Shown here: piece by piece, positions 1 through 5,367 of the stretch | Position numbering within the stretch: the first letter of the stretch is position 1 | Layout of the letters: every line of letters begins with the position of its first letter | From: Actinomycetes bacterium | GTDB taxonomy: Bacteria > Actinomycetota > Acidimicrobiia > Acidimicrobiales > UBA8190 | Direction of reading: 5' to 3' | DNA length: 5,410 nucleotides | NCBI GenBank assembly: GCA_021779775.1 | Contig: JAJYAB010000148.1 | Coordinates: 1 to 5,410 of the forward strand | The notes under the pieces: generated by a model | Seen by the model: the letters and a program-made list of their open reading frames with translations, nothing else | What the model was told of the DNA's origin: nothing | Databases searched by the model: none | Program-made: the position numbers and the translations under genes

Positions 1-243
1 TCGCACCCACCACACGTAGCATCACGGCAGCAGGCCACGCCAATCGACTCCCAACACCGCAGGTCACAGCCCTGCACCCCCGACTATGAAAAGGCCGTGA
101 GCCCCCACCCCGTGTGCAGGCCAGCCCCTACCACCCGCGTCTGGCCGGAAAGCCTGGCCGGCCCGCCGCTCCTGCGCTCATGACGCAGTCAAAGGCCAGA
201 AGACCTACTGCCAAGATTCGGATCGCCCTTTGAACGATCGCGG
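1..243. other. Stretch without a supported gene, 3' of the thiolase-like gene
   Basis: No reading frame here looks like a real gene. Plus frame 1 is open from the window edge to a TGA at 181-183, and another plus frame is open from 90 to 233, but their translations are low-complexity mixtures without recognisable motifs. Composition becomes less GC-rich around 180-245, as expected for intergenic DNA. A 7-bp inverted repeat, CCTGCAC at 71-77 and GTGCAGG at 114-120, is separated by 36 nt and may be chance. The 60 open codons at the left edge could in principle be the tail of a plus-strand gene entering the window, but nothing confirms it. Confidence 0.5.
143..163 (-). terminator. Weak hairpin 3' of the thiolase-like gene
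   Basis: GGCCGG (143-148) and CCGGCC (158-163) form a perfect 6-bp GC stem around a 9-nt loop, about 80 nt beyond the minus-strand stop codon. No T-run follows on either strand, so it is not a classical intrinsic terminator. In such GC-rich DNA a 6-bp palindrome can easily arise by chance. Confidence 0.2.
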
Positions 244-1797
244 TTAGGTGGTGTCGCTGGCGTTGGTGCGGCCGGTGTCGCGGATGTCGGTACGGCCGTC
301 GGCATGCAGCCGGGCGCTGCGCCCGCAGCCCTCGTCGGTGACGAGCGACCGGAGGGTGTCGGCATCGGTGGCCGTCCCCCATGCCCGGCGCCCGTCGTCG
401 GTGAGCAGGGCCAGCACAGCCCGCTGCGGTTCGCCCTGGCGGTCGTGGACCACCGTGTAGGTCTCGACGGTGACGTCGCCGTCGTGGTCGGAGGCAGGCG
501 CCCGCTGCGGCAGGGCGTCGACGTCCGGCTGGGCGGACTCCCAGCGGAACCCTCGGGTCGGGGGGCTTGCCGACCACACGCCGGCGGCATGCCTGGTGGC
601 GTACCCGCCGAGGCCGGTCACGAGCCCCGTGGACTCGGGCTGCTGGCGCAGCCGCCCGGCCATGGTGGCGATGGCGTGGGTGACATAGTTGCCCGCCGGG
701 GCGCCGGCGAACGTGAGCCCGCCGGTGACGGTGGGGGGACGCGCCGGGTCCATGGGGTCGACGCCCAGCGCCGACGCGGCCAGCTGCACGGCGGCGGGGG
801 CGCACGAGTACAGGTCGAGGAGGGCCACGTCGTCGATGCCGGCCCCGGCGAGGTGAAGGGCCCGGCGCCCTGCGGCGGCGATGGCGGGCGACGACGCCAG
901 GTCCATGCGGTGGGTGAGGAACCAGTGGTCGTGGGCGTCGGCTGCCCCTACGGGGAACACCCACCGCTCCCTGGGCACCCCGGCCGACGCGGCGGCGTCG
1001 GCCGAGCACAGGATGAGCCCGGCGCCCTGGTCGACGTGGTCGTTGGCGCACATGAGCTTGGGATAGGGGAACGTCACCATCGGGTTGGCCGCTCCGACCG
1101 TGCGGATGGTCTCGCCGTCGTAGCCCACCGGCGACCAGGCATGGGGATTGTCCTGCGCCACTGCGGAGAACCGGGCCCACAGCTCCGAGATGCGGACCTG
1201 GTGCTCGGCCACGGTGGCGCCCGACGCGGCTCGCAGGGCGTTCTCGAACAAGGGGAAGACGGTGGTCGGCCGGTCGAGCCCACGCGCCTGCTCCACCTCG
1301 GTAGACGGCGACCGGTCGGAGCCGAACGGGTCCGGCGCCGCTGTGCCCGCGGGCTGGTTCGTCCACGGCAGCACCGGCCGGTCCTGGTGGCGTCGGGCAG
1401 CCCGCAGCGTGAACAGGCTCTCGCCGCCGGTCACCACGGCGACGTCGAGCTGGCCTACGCCGATGGCCAGGGCGGTCTGGGCAACCAGGGTCTGCGGGGT
1501 GTTCCCGCCGATCGTGCTCAGGATCTGCTCCGCCGGGTCGATGCGGAGGGCATCGGTGACCAGCAGGCCCGGATTGGCGTAGCGCCAGCTGACGGGCAGC
1601 ACCACCCGGAGGCTCTGGGCCCGGGCGAGGAGCCGGTCCCCGGCGCCACCCGGGCCACAGTCGGCGGCGGCCCGGCGCACCGCCTCCGCCATCAGGCCGA
1701 CGGGCTCGCTGCGGTCGACCAGTGGCCGGTCGGGGTTGGCCCGGGCGGTCACCTGCCCCGAGCCCACCAGGACGGGGGTCCGGGGATCGAGCCTCAT
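244..1797 (-). CDS. Thiolase-like protein type 1 (acetyl-CoA acetyltransferase family), lacking the usual nucleophilic cysteine
   Basis: This 517-aa protein has a thiolase fold. The N-terminus begins DPRTPVLVGSGQ, typical of the acetyl-CoA acetyltransferase family. Residues 97-102 (GGNTPQ) occupy the region where true thiolases carry the acyl-accepting Cys, and no Cys is present there. The usual NEAF motif is DLYSCAP (328-334), the GHP loop is GGLTFAGAPAGN (359-370), and the C-terminal CxGGG motif is GLGGYATRHAAG (395-406). These replacements match TLP1 proteins, described in mycobacteria as lacking thiolase catalytic residues. Residues from about 415 to 500 fit the extra TLP1 C-terminal domain. 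It may bind CoA esters, but the reaction is unknown. The ATG at 1797 is chosen because homology starts there; an upstream in-frame GTG at 1824 and the longer frame from 1890, which would run into rpiB, are less likely. No clear Shine-Dalgarno precedes it. It is divergent from rpiB and stops with TAA. Confidence 0.88.
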   Translation of the reverse strand: MRLDPRTPVLVGSGQVTARANPDRPLVDRSEPVGLMAEAVRRAAADCGPGGAGDRLLARAQSLRVVLPVSWRYANPGLLVTDALRIDPAEQILSTIGGNTPQTLVAQTALAIGVGQLDVAVVTGGESLFTLRAARRHQDRPVLPWTNQPAGTAAPDPFGSDRSPSTEVEQARGLDRPTTVFPLFENALRAASGATVAEHQVRISELWARFSAVAQDNPHAWSPVGYDGETIRTVGAANPMVTFPYPKLMCANDHVDQGAGLILCSADAAASAGVPRERWVFPVGAADAHDHWFLTHRMDLASSPAIAAAGRRALHLAGAGIDDVALLDLYSCAPAAVQLAASALGVDPMDPARPPTVTGGLTFAGAPAGNYVTHAIATMAGRLRQQPESTGLVTGLGGYATRHAAGVWSASPPTRGFRWESAQPDVDALPQRAPASDHDGDVTVETYTVVHDRQGEPQRAVLALLTDDGRRAWGTATDADTLRSLVTDEGCGRSARLHADGRTDIRDTGRTNASDTT

Positions 1798-1805
1798 GAC
1801 TTCGG

Positions 1806-1811
1806 AGCGTA
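1806..1811 (-). promoter_or_regulatory. Candidate -10 box for the thiolase-like gene
   Basis: On the minus strand TACGCT matches the actinobacterial TANNNT -10 pattern and ends 8 nt before the ATG at 1797. Transcription would start at, or one or two bases before, the start codon, giving a leaderless or nearly leaderless mRNA. This fits the absence of a Shine-Dalgarno sequence. No convincing -35 element is visible. Confidence 0.4.
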
Positions 1812-1832
1812 GTGGTGTGGTCACGTCACTGG

Positions 1833-1842
1833 CCAGGCCTGG
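1833..1842. promoter_or_regulatory. 10-bp palindrome in the divergent promoter region
   Basis: CCAGGCCTGG is a perfect 10-bp palindrome lying almost centrally between the two divergent start codons and upstream of both candidate -10 boxes. It could be a small operator seen by a dimeric regulator acting on both genes. The symmetry does not extend outward, so chance is a real alternative. Confidence 0.2.
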
Positions 1843-1870
1843 GCTGCCCGGAGGCCCACGGGGTCGTCGG

Positions 1871-1876
1871 TATGCT
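1871..1876 (+). promoter_or_regulatory. -10 box of a probable leaderless rpiB promoter
   Basis: TATGCT agrees with TATAAT at four positions and fully with TANNNT. Exactly six bases separate it from the rpiB ATG at 1883, so the expected transcription start is the A of the start codon. There is no Shine-Dalgarno sequence, as expected for a leaderless transcript. At the usual 17-18 bp distance there is no TTGACA-like -35 box, which is common in actinobacterial promoters. Confidence 0.6.
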
Positions 1877-1882
1877 CGGCCT

Positions 1883-2323
1883 ATGCGCATCGCTGTCGGC
1901 TCCGACCACGGCGGGTACGCCCTGAAGCAACTGCTGGCCGAGCACCTGGCAGCGCTCGGGCACCAGGTGGAGGATCTCGGTACCCATTCGGAGGAGCCGG
2001 TGGACTACCCGGAGTTCGGCGCAGCGGTCGGCCGGGCCGTGGTCGAAGGACGCGCCGAGCTGGGTCTGTGCGCCTGCGGCACCGGCATCGGCATCGCCAT
2101 CGCCGCGAATAAGGTGCCCGGGGTGCGCGCCGCGGTGGTCCACGACGTGTCGACCGGGCGCCTGGCCCGCCAGCACAACGACGCCAACGTCGCCTGCCTC
2201 GGCGGCCGGGTCGTGGGGAGCCTGGTGGCGAAGGACGCCGTAGAGGCGTTCCTGGCGGCGACGCCCGAGGGAGGCCGCCACCGCCGCCGCGTCGAGGCGC
2301 TCGCCGCGCTGGACGCCCGATGA
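1883..2323 (+). CDS. rpiB: Ribose-5-phosphate isomerase B (RpiB/LacAB family)
   Basis: This cytoplasmic 146-aa enzyme interconverts ribose 5-phosphate and ribulose 5-phosphate in the non-oxidative pentose phosphate pathway. It is close in length to E. coli RpiB (149 aa). The N-terminus MRIAVGSDHGG carries Asp8 and His9 for substrate binding. Residues 61-70 (GLCACGTGIG) form the anion-hole loop with Cys65 as the expected catalytic base, aligned with E. coli Cys66. RQHNDANV (96-103) supplies the ring-opening His98 and Asn99, and the GGRHRRRVEAL stretch (130-140) holds the phosphate-binding arginines. Mycobacterial RpiB uses Glu as base, so this is the Cys subtype. The ATG at 1883 is chosen by homology and by the -10 box six bases upstream. 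It is probably the first gene of a unit with glyA, which starts 58 bp after its stop. Confidence 0.96.
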   Translation: MRIAVGSDHGGYALKQLLAEHLAALGHQVEDLGTHSEEPVDYPEFGAAVGRAVVEGRAELGLCACGTGIGIAIAANKVPGVRAAVVHDVSTGRLARQHNDANVACLGGRVVGSLVAKDAVEAFLAATPEGGRHRRRVEALAALDAR

Positions 2324-2339
2324 CCGGGCTGCCCGCAGC

Positions 2340-2359
2340 GACCGGTCGTCGCGCCGGTC
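2340..2359 (+). other. Intercistronic hairpin between rpiB and glyA
   Basis: GACCGG (2340-2345) and CCGGTC (2354-2359) can pair as a 6-bp stem with an 8-nt loop in the rpiB-glyA gap, 11 nt before the glyA ribosome binding site. No T-run follows, so termination is unlikely. It could act as an mRNA processing or stability element, or be a chance pairing in GC-rich DNA. Confidence 0.25.
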
Positions 2360-2370
2360 CGCACCCAGGG

Positions 2371-2378
2371 AAAGGGAA
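2371..2378 (+). promoter_or_regulatory. glyA ribosome binding site
   Basis: AAAGGGAA lies three bases before the ATG at 2382, with the AGGG core about six bases upstream of the start. This purine-rich site fixes the glyA start and contrasts with the SD-less start of rpiB, consistent with glyA being translated from inside a longer mRNA. Confidence 0.6.
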
Positions 2379-2381
2379 CCG

Positions 2382-3722
2382 ATGACCGAGCACCGCGGCG
2401 TCGCGCCGTTCGCCGCCTCGCCGTTCGCCAGCTGGCTGGCTGGCGACCCGGAGGTGGCAACCCTGCTGGCGGCGGAGGCCGAGCGCCAGTCGACCACCTT
2501 GCAGCTGATCGCCTCGGAGAATTTCACCTCGCCCGCCGTGCTCGCCGCTTCCGGCTCGGTGCTCACCAACAAGTACGCCGAGGGGTATCCGGGGCGCCGC
2601 TACTACGGTGGGAACCAGGTGGTCGACGAGGTCGAGGACCTGGCCCGCCAGCGGGCCAAGGACCTGTTCGGTGCCGAGCACGCCAACGTGCAGCCCCACG
2701 CCGGAGCCATCGCCAACCTGGCCGTCTACCAGGCCCTGGTGGACCCGGGGGACACCATCCTGGCGATGCGGCTCGACCAGGGGGGCCACCTCACCCACGG
2801 GTCGCCGGCCAGCATCACCAGCAAGATCTGGCGCTTCGTCTCCTACGGCGTCACCGCCGCCTCGGACGATGACGGGCGGCCTGGCGAGGTGATCGACTTC
2901 GACCAGGTGGCCGACCTGGCCAAGCGCGAGCGTCCCAAGCTGATCGTGGCCGGCGCCACCGCCTACTCGCGCCAGATCCCCGCCGAGCCGTTCCGCGACA
3001 TCGCCGACTCGGTGGGGGCGCGGCTCATGTTCGACCTGGCCCATCCCGCAGGGCTGGTGGCCGGCGGCGCGCACCCGAGCCCGGTGGGGGTCGCCGACGT
3101 GGTCACCTTCACCACGCATAAGACCCTGCGCGGGCCGCGCGGGGGGGCCATCGTCTGCCGGGCCGAGCTGGCCAAGGCGGTCGACTCGGCGGTCTTCCCC
3201 GGCCTGCAGGGCGGACCGCTCGAGCACGTCGTGGCGGCCAAGGCGGTGGCGTTCCGCGAGGCAGCGACGCCGGCGTTCCGGGTCTACGCCGCCCAGGTGG
3301 TGGCCAATGCCCAGGCACTGGCCCGGGGCCTGGCCGCCGAAGGGTTCCGGGTGGTGTCGAACGGCACCGAGAACCACCTCGTCCTGCTGGACCTGCGCCC
3401 GTTCGACGCCGAGCTGACCGGCAAGGAAGCCCAGGAGGTCCTCGACCGGTCCGGAATCACGCTGAACCGCAACACCATCCCCGACGATCCGCGATCGCCC
3501 TTCGTGACGTCGGGCCTGCGGCTCGGCACGGCCGCCCAGACCACGGCCGGCATGCAGGAGGCGGAGATGGGCGCCGTCGCCGCCCTCATCGGCCGGGCGC
3601 TGCGCCGGCGCGCCGACGAGGCGAGCATCCGCGCGGTGCGCGCGGAGGTCTTCGACCTGTGCGCCGCGTTCCCGCCGTACCCCAGCCTGGACGCCGGCAC
3701 GCCGACCGCAGGCAGGACCTGA
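2382..3722 (+). CDS. glyA: Serine hydroxymethyltransferase
   Basis: This 446-aa PLP enzyme of fold type I should convert serine and tetrahydrofolate to glycine and methylene-tetrahydrofolate in the cytosol. Conserved blocks appear in order: QLIASENFTSP (41-51), NKYAEGYPGRRYYGG (63-77) with the substrate-contacting Tyr and Glu residues, GGHLTHG (134-140), the cofactor-ring Asp218 with His221 in FDLAHPAGLVA, the Schiff-base Lys247 in TTHKTLRGPRGG, VFPGLQGGP (271-279), and the carboxylate-binding Arg380 in TSGLRLGT. It is longer than E. coli GlyA (417 aa), mainly at the N-terminus, in an acidic insert around 159-169 and at the C-terminus. Oddly, the phosphate-loop NVQPHSGS of E. coli reads NVQPHAGA (102-109), losing both serines, and the GGFSAYS serine is Thr193. 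The fold and lysine are intact, so it should be active, but a specialised substrate preference is possible. wecA follows three bases after the stop. Confidence 0.94.
   Translation: MTEHRGVAPFAASPFASWLAGDPEVATLLAAEAERQSTTLQLIASENFTSPAVLAASGSVLTNKYAEGYPGRRYYGGNQVVDEVEDLARQRAKDLFGAEHANVQPHAGAIANLAVYQALVDPGDTILAMRLDQGGHLTHGSPASITSKIWRFVSYGVTAASDDDGRPGEVIDFDQVADLAKRERPKLIVAGATAYSRQIPAEPFRDIADSVGARLMFDLAHPAGLVAGGAHPSPVGVADVVTFTTHKTLRGPRGGAIVCRAELAKAVDSAVFPGLQGGPLEHVVAAKAVAFREAATPAFRVYAAQVVANAQALARGLAAEGFRVVSNGTENHLVLLDLRPFDAELTGKEAQEVLDRSGITLNRNTIPDDPRSPFVTSGLRLGTAAQTTAGMQEAEMGAVAALIGRALRRRADEASIRAVRAEVFDLCAAFPPYPSLDAGTPTAGRT
3714..3717 (+). promoter_or_regulatory. wecA ribosome binding site inside the end of glyA
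   Basis: AGGA lies in the last codons of glyA, 8 nt before the GTG at 3726. It supports this GTG as the wecA start, and the close coupling of the two genes suggests co-translation. Confidence 0.5.
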
Positions 3723-3725
3723 GCC

Positions 3726-4892
3726 GTGCCCCCGCTGGGGGCCTACGCCCTGATCGCCGCCGTCGCTGCTGCGGTCACCTACGGCCTGACGTTCCCGGTC
3801 CGCCGGATGGCCGGCCGCATCGGGTTCTGCGCCGAGCCGGACGAGCGGCGGGTCCACCAGCGCGTCACCCCGTACGGCGGGGGGGTGGCCATGTTCGCCG
3901 CCTTCCTGGTGGCCATGCTGGTGGCGTGGATGGCGCCCGCCAGCCTGGGGCTGCGCCCGCTGTTCCAAGGATCGTCGGAGCCGCTGGGCCTGGTGCTGGC
4001 CGCTGCGGTGATCTTCGCCGTCGGGCTGATCGACGACGTCCGCGACATGTCGGCACCGGCCAAGATCGCCGGCCAGGTGCTGGCGGCCAGCGTCCTCGTC
4101 TTCTTAGGCGTGACCATGTTCCAGTTCAAGGTGCCGTTCGTCGGTGTCCTCATCCTGTCGCCCGACGAGCTCCCGCTCCTGACGGCGGCCTGGGTGGTCG
4201 TCATCACCAACGCCGTCAACCTGATCGACGGGCTCGACGGGCTGGCGGCCGGCATCGTGGCCATCGCCTCGGGGGCGCTGGCGGTCTACGGGATCCAGCT
4301 GGTCCGCCAGGGGAACCTGCCCTCCGACAACATCGGCCCGCTGGTGGCCGTCATCGCCTTCGGCGTGTGCGTCGGGTTCCTGCCCCACAACTTCCACCCT
4401 GCCCGCGTGTTCATGGGCGACGCCGGCGCGCTCTTCCTCGGGCTGCTCATGGCCGCCGCGACGATGGTGATCAGCGGGCGCACCAACCAGGTCAGCGGCC
4501 AGACCTTCTTCTTCTTCGCCCCGCTCTTCCTGCCGCTGTTCATCCTCGGCGTCCCCATCGCCGACATGGCGTTCGCCTTCGTCCGGCGGACCGCCCGCCG
4601 CCAGGGCTTCCACACCCCGGACAAGGAGCACGTGCACCACCGCCTGCTCCGGCTCGGCCACGGGCACCGACGTACCGTGGTCATCTTATGGTGCTGGAGC
4701 GCGGTGCTCTCCGGCTTCGTGCTGGTTCCGCTCTTCGGCTGGAACGCCAATGCCGTCGTGCCCTTCGGCGTGGCGGTGCTCGGGCTGCTCCTGTACACGC
4801 TGTTCCATCCAGGGCTGCGCGCACCCAACCCGGACATCGACGCCCCGCTCGACGTCCAGCCCGAGCCGGAACGGACTGCCGGCCGGGGCTGA
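3726..4892 (+). CDS. wecA: Undecaprenyl-phosphate glycosyl-1-phosphate transferase (WecA/TagO/MraY family)
   Basis: This polytopic inner-membrane enzyme of 388 aa should transfer a sugar-1-phosphate, usually GlcNAc-1-P from UDP-GlcNAc, to undecaprenyl or decaprenyl phosphate. That is the first lipid-linked step of cell-wall linker or surface polysaccharide synthesis. Family motifs appear in order: the cytoplasmic loop with RRVHQRVTPYGGG (41-53), the DD motif LIDDVRD (101-107), NAVNLIDGLDGLAAG (162-176) with Asp168 and Asp171, FMGDAGALFLG (229-239), and the HIHH-type nucleotide-binding motif HVHHR (302-306). About ten or eleven hydrophobic segments fit the usual 11-helix topology, including an unusual FFFF run (261-264). 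The hydrophilic tail (about 365-388) is Pro- and acid-rich. WecA/TagO is preferred over MraY because of the HVHHR motif and the setting outside a mur cluster. It carries two rare TTA leucine codons (127 and 321). The GTG start has an AGGA site upstream. Confidence 0.92.
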   Translation: MPPLGAYALIAAVAAAVTYGLTFPVRRMAGRIGFCAEPDERRVHQRVTPYGGGVAMFAAFLVAMLVAWMAPASLGLRPLFQGSSEPLGLVLAAAVIFAVGLIDDVRDMSAPAKIAGQVLAASVLVFLGVTMFQFKVPFVGVLILSPDELPLLTAAWVVVITNAVNLIDGLDGLAAGIVAIASGALAVYGIQLVRQGNLPSDNIGPLVAVIAFGVCVGFLPHNFHPARVFMGDAGALFLGLLMAAATMVISGRTNQVSGQTFFFFAPLFLPLFILGVPIADMAFAFVRRTARRQGFHTPDKEHVHHRLLRLGHGHRRTVVILWCWSAVLSGFVLVPLFGWNANAVVPFGVAVLGLLLYTLFHPGLRAPNPDIDAPLDVQPEPERTAGRG

Positions 4893-4903
4893 CTGCTCGT
4901 TTT
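4857..4903 (+). terminator. Terminator-like hairpin at the end of wecA
   Basis: CAGCCC (4857-4862) pairs with GGGCTG (4886-4891), and inside it GCCGG (4865-4869) pairs with CCGGC (4879-4883), leaving a 2x2 internal loop and a 9-nt apical loop. TTTT follows at 4900-4903, eight bases after the stem, further than in a strong intrinsic terminator. The structure includes the wecA stop codon. It may give partial termination between the rpiB-glyA-wecA unit and the atp genes. Confidence 0.35.
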
Positions 4904-4930
4904 GCCGCACACCAGCGGAGATGCGAAGAT
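4902..4930 (+). promoter_or_regulatory. Candidate promoter upstream of the atp genes
   Basis: TTGCCG at 4902-4907 matches four of six bases of the -35 consensus and lies exactly 17 bp from GAAGAT at 4925-4930, a weak -10 box of the GANNNT form. It starts within the T-run of the preceding terminator-like hairpin, a sensible boundary between two units. The predicted start point is near 4937, giving a leader of about 150 nt ahead of the AtpZ-like gene. Confidence 0.3.
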
Positions 4931-4937
4931 TGCCGCC

Positions 4938-5021
4938 GTGCAGTTCCCCCCTCCCGCCCATGCCGCGCGCCGGCTGCCGACGACGATGTCGCCATGGGCG
5001 ACCGCCGGTCGACCCGAGTGA
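4938..5021 (+). CDS. Possible short leaderless leader ORF (27 codons)
   Basis: A GTG at 4938 opens a 27-codon frame ending in TGA at 5019-5021. It is seven bases after the weak -10 box GAAGAT, the same geometry seen at rpiB, so a leaderless leader peptide is conceivable. The product is Pro-, Ala- and Arg-rich with no known motif (it begins VQFPPPAHAARR). Nothing besides geometry supports it, and it may well be non-coding. Confidence 0.13.
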   Translation: MQFPPPAHAARRLPTTMSPWATAGRPE

Positions 5022-5085
5022 CGGACGGTACCCCGGGCCATGCGACGCACTACCACCTCCGCTGACGCGCGCCGGGTCAGCGTCC

Positions 5086-5367
5086 GTGGAGGAGACAGGA
5101 TCCCCGGACGAGGCACCGCCCCCGGACGAGGCACCGCCCCCGGACGAGGTGCGCCCGTCACCCATGGAGGTGCGCCCGTCACCGGGGATCTTCGACTTGA
5201 TGGCCATGGGCCTCACGTCTGCCCTGACCGTAGGAGCGTTCCTCGTCCTCGGCCTGCTGGCGGACGGGTGGGCGCACACGTCACCGATCCTGACGTTCGT
5301 CGGCCTGCTGGCTGGTGTCGGGTTGGCGGTCTTGGCGGTGGTCGTACAGGTGCGCAGGTACCTGTGA
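5086..5367 (+). CDS. atpZ: AtpZ/AtpI-type small membrane protein of the ATP synthase operon
   Basis: The predicted 93-aa protein has a hydrophilic Pro- and acid-rich N-terminus (1-33) and two membrane helices, about residues 39-58 and 67-88, ending in RRYL. The core pattern, a small-residue-rich first helix, then GLLADGWAHTSPILTFVGLLAG, is that of the AtpZ/AtpI family encoded next to F1Fo ATP synthase genes. AtpI is linked to assembly of the c-ring, and AtpZ-AtpI has been proposed to form a Mg2+/Ca2+ channel. The start is uncertain. GTG at 5086 has only a weak GGGTCAG sequence upstream and is followed by a GGAGGAG inside the gene. ATG at 5164 or 5200 would remove most or all of the repeat tract. 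Setting downstream of rpiB-glyA-wecA supports the call; the ATP synthase genes themselves lie beyond the window. Confidence 0.78.
   Translation: MEETGSPDEAPPPDEAPPPDEVRPSPMEVRPSPGIFDLMAMGLTSALTVGAFLVLGLLADGWAHTSPILTFVGLLAGVGLAVLAVVVQVRRYL
5101..5154 (+). repeat. Three tandem 18-bp units in the AtpZ-like N-terminus
   Basis: Units at 5101-5118, 5119-5136 and 5137-5154 are near-identical. The first two differ at one base and the third diverges in its last bases. In frame they encode SPDEAP, PPDEAP, PPDEVR. The length is a multiple of three, so copy number can change without breaking the frame. Confidence 0.85.
5146..5184 (+). repeat. Two 21-bp-period units in the AtpZ-like N-terminus
   Basis: GAGGTGCGCCCGTCACC occurs at 5146-5162 and again at 5167-5183, offset by 21 bp, and encodes EVRPSPM then EVRPSPG. 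It overlaps the last 18-bp unit, so the tract has grown by two separate duplications. Confidence 0.85.

Larger units (their letters stand above)
4893..5085. other. Spacer between wecA and the AtpZ-like gene
   Basis: This 193-bp stretch is by far the longest gap among the plus-strand genes. It holds the end of a terminator-like hairpin, a candidate promoter and a doubtful 27-codon ORF at 4938-5021. The frame of the AtpZ-like gene stays open through it and back into wecA, but its translation there is rich in Cys, Arg and Pro and looks non-coding. In many relatives other genes may sit between wecA and the atp genes; none is recognisable here. Confidence 0.5.

Noticed and set aside
180..233. 17-codon ORF MTQSKARRPTAKIRIAL at the left edge
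   Set aside because: It has no ribosome binding site, no promoter and no motif, and is no longer than chance frames.
304..1812. Long open frame of 502 codons on the plus strand opposite the thiolase-like gene
   Set aside because: It is the antisense shadow of a clear thiolase-fold gene; its translation is Gly/Arg/His-rich without any motif, as expected from GC-rich third positions.
1798..1890. Extended thiolase-like start at 1890
   Set aside because: It would overlap the rpiB start and both candidate promoters. The added 31 residues are Arg/Pro/Gly-rich, and family similarity begins at the ATG at 1797.
1872..1925. Short ORF from the ATG at 1872 inside the rpiB -10 box
   Set aside because: It is out of frame with rpiB, ends after 17 codons, and its start codon lies within the TATGCT box and so upstream of the predicted transcript start.
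2324..2381. Glycine riboswitch or other glyA leader regulation
   Set aside because: The gap is only 58 nt, too short for a glycine aptamer, and shows only one simple 6-bp hairpin and a Shine-Dalgarno site.
3138..3147. Runs of seven G in glyA and, at about 3880-3888, in wecA as phase-variation tracts
   Set aside because: They encode conserved glycine motifs (GPRGG and YGGG), and both frames are intact. G7 runs are expected in GC-rich coding DNA.
1881..3968. 695-codon minus-strand open frame across rpiB and glyA
   Set aside because: It is antisense to two unmistakable enzymes, low in complexity and without motifs. Long spurious frames are normal at this GC content.
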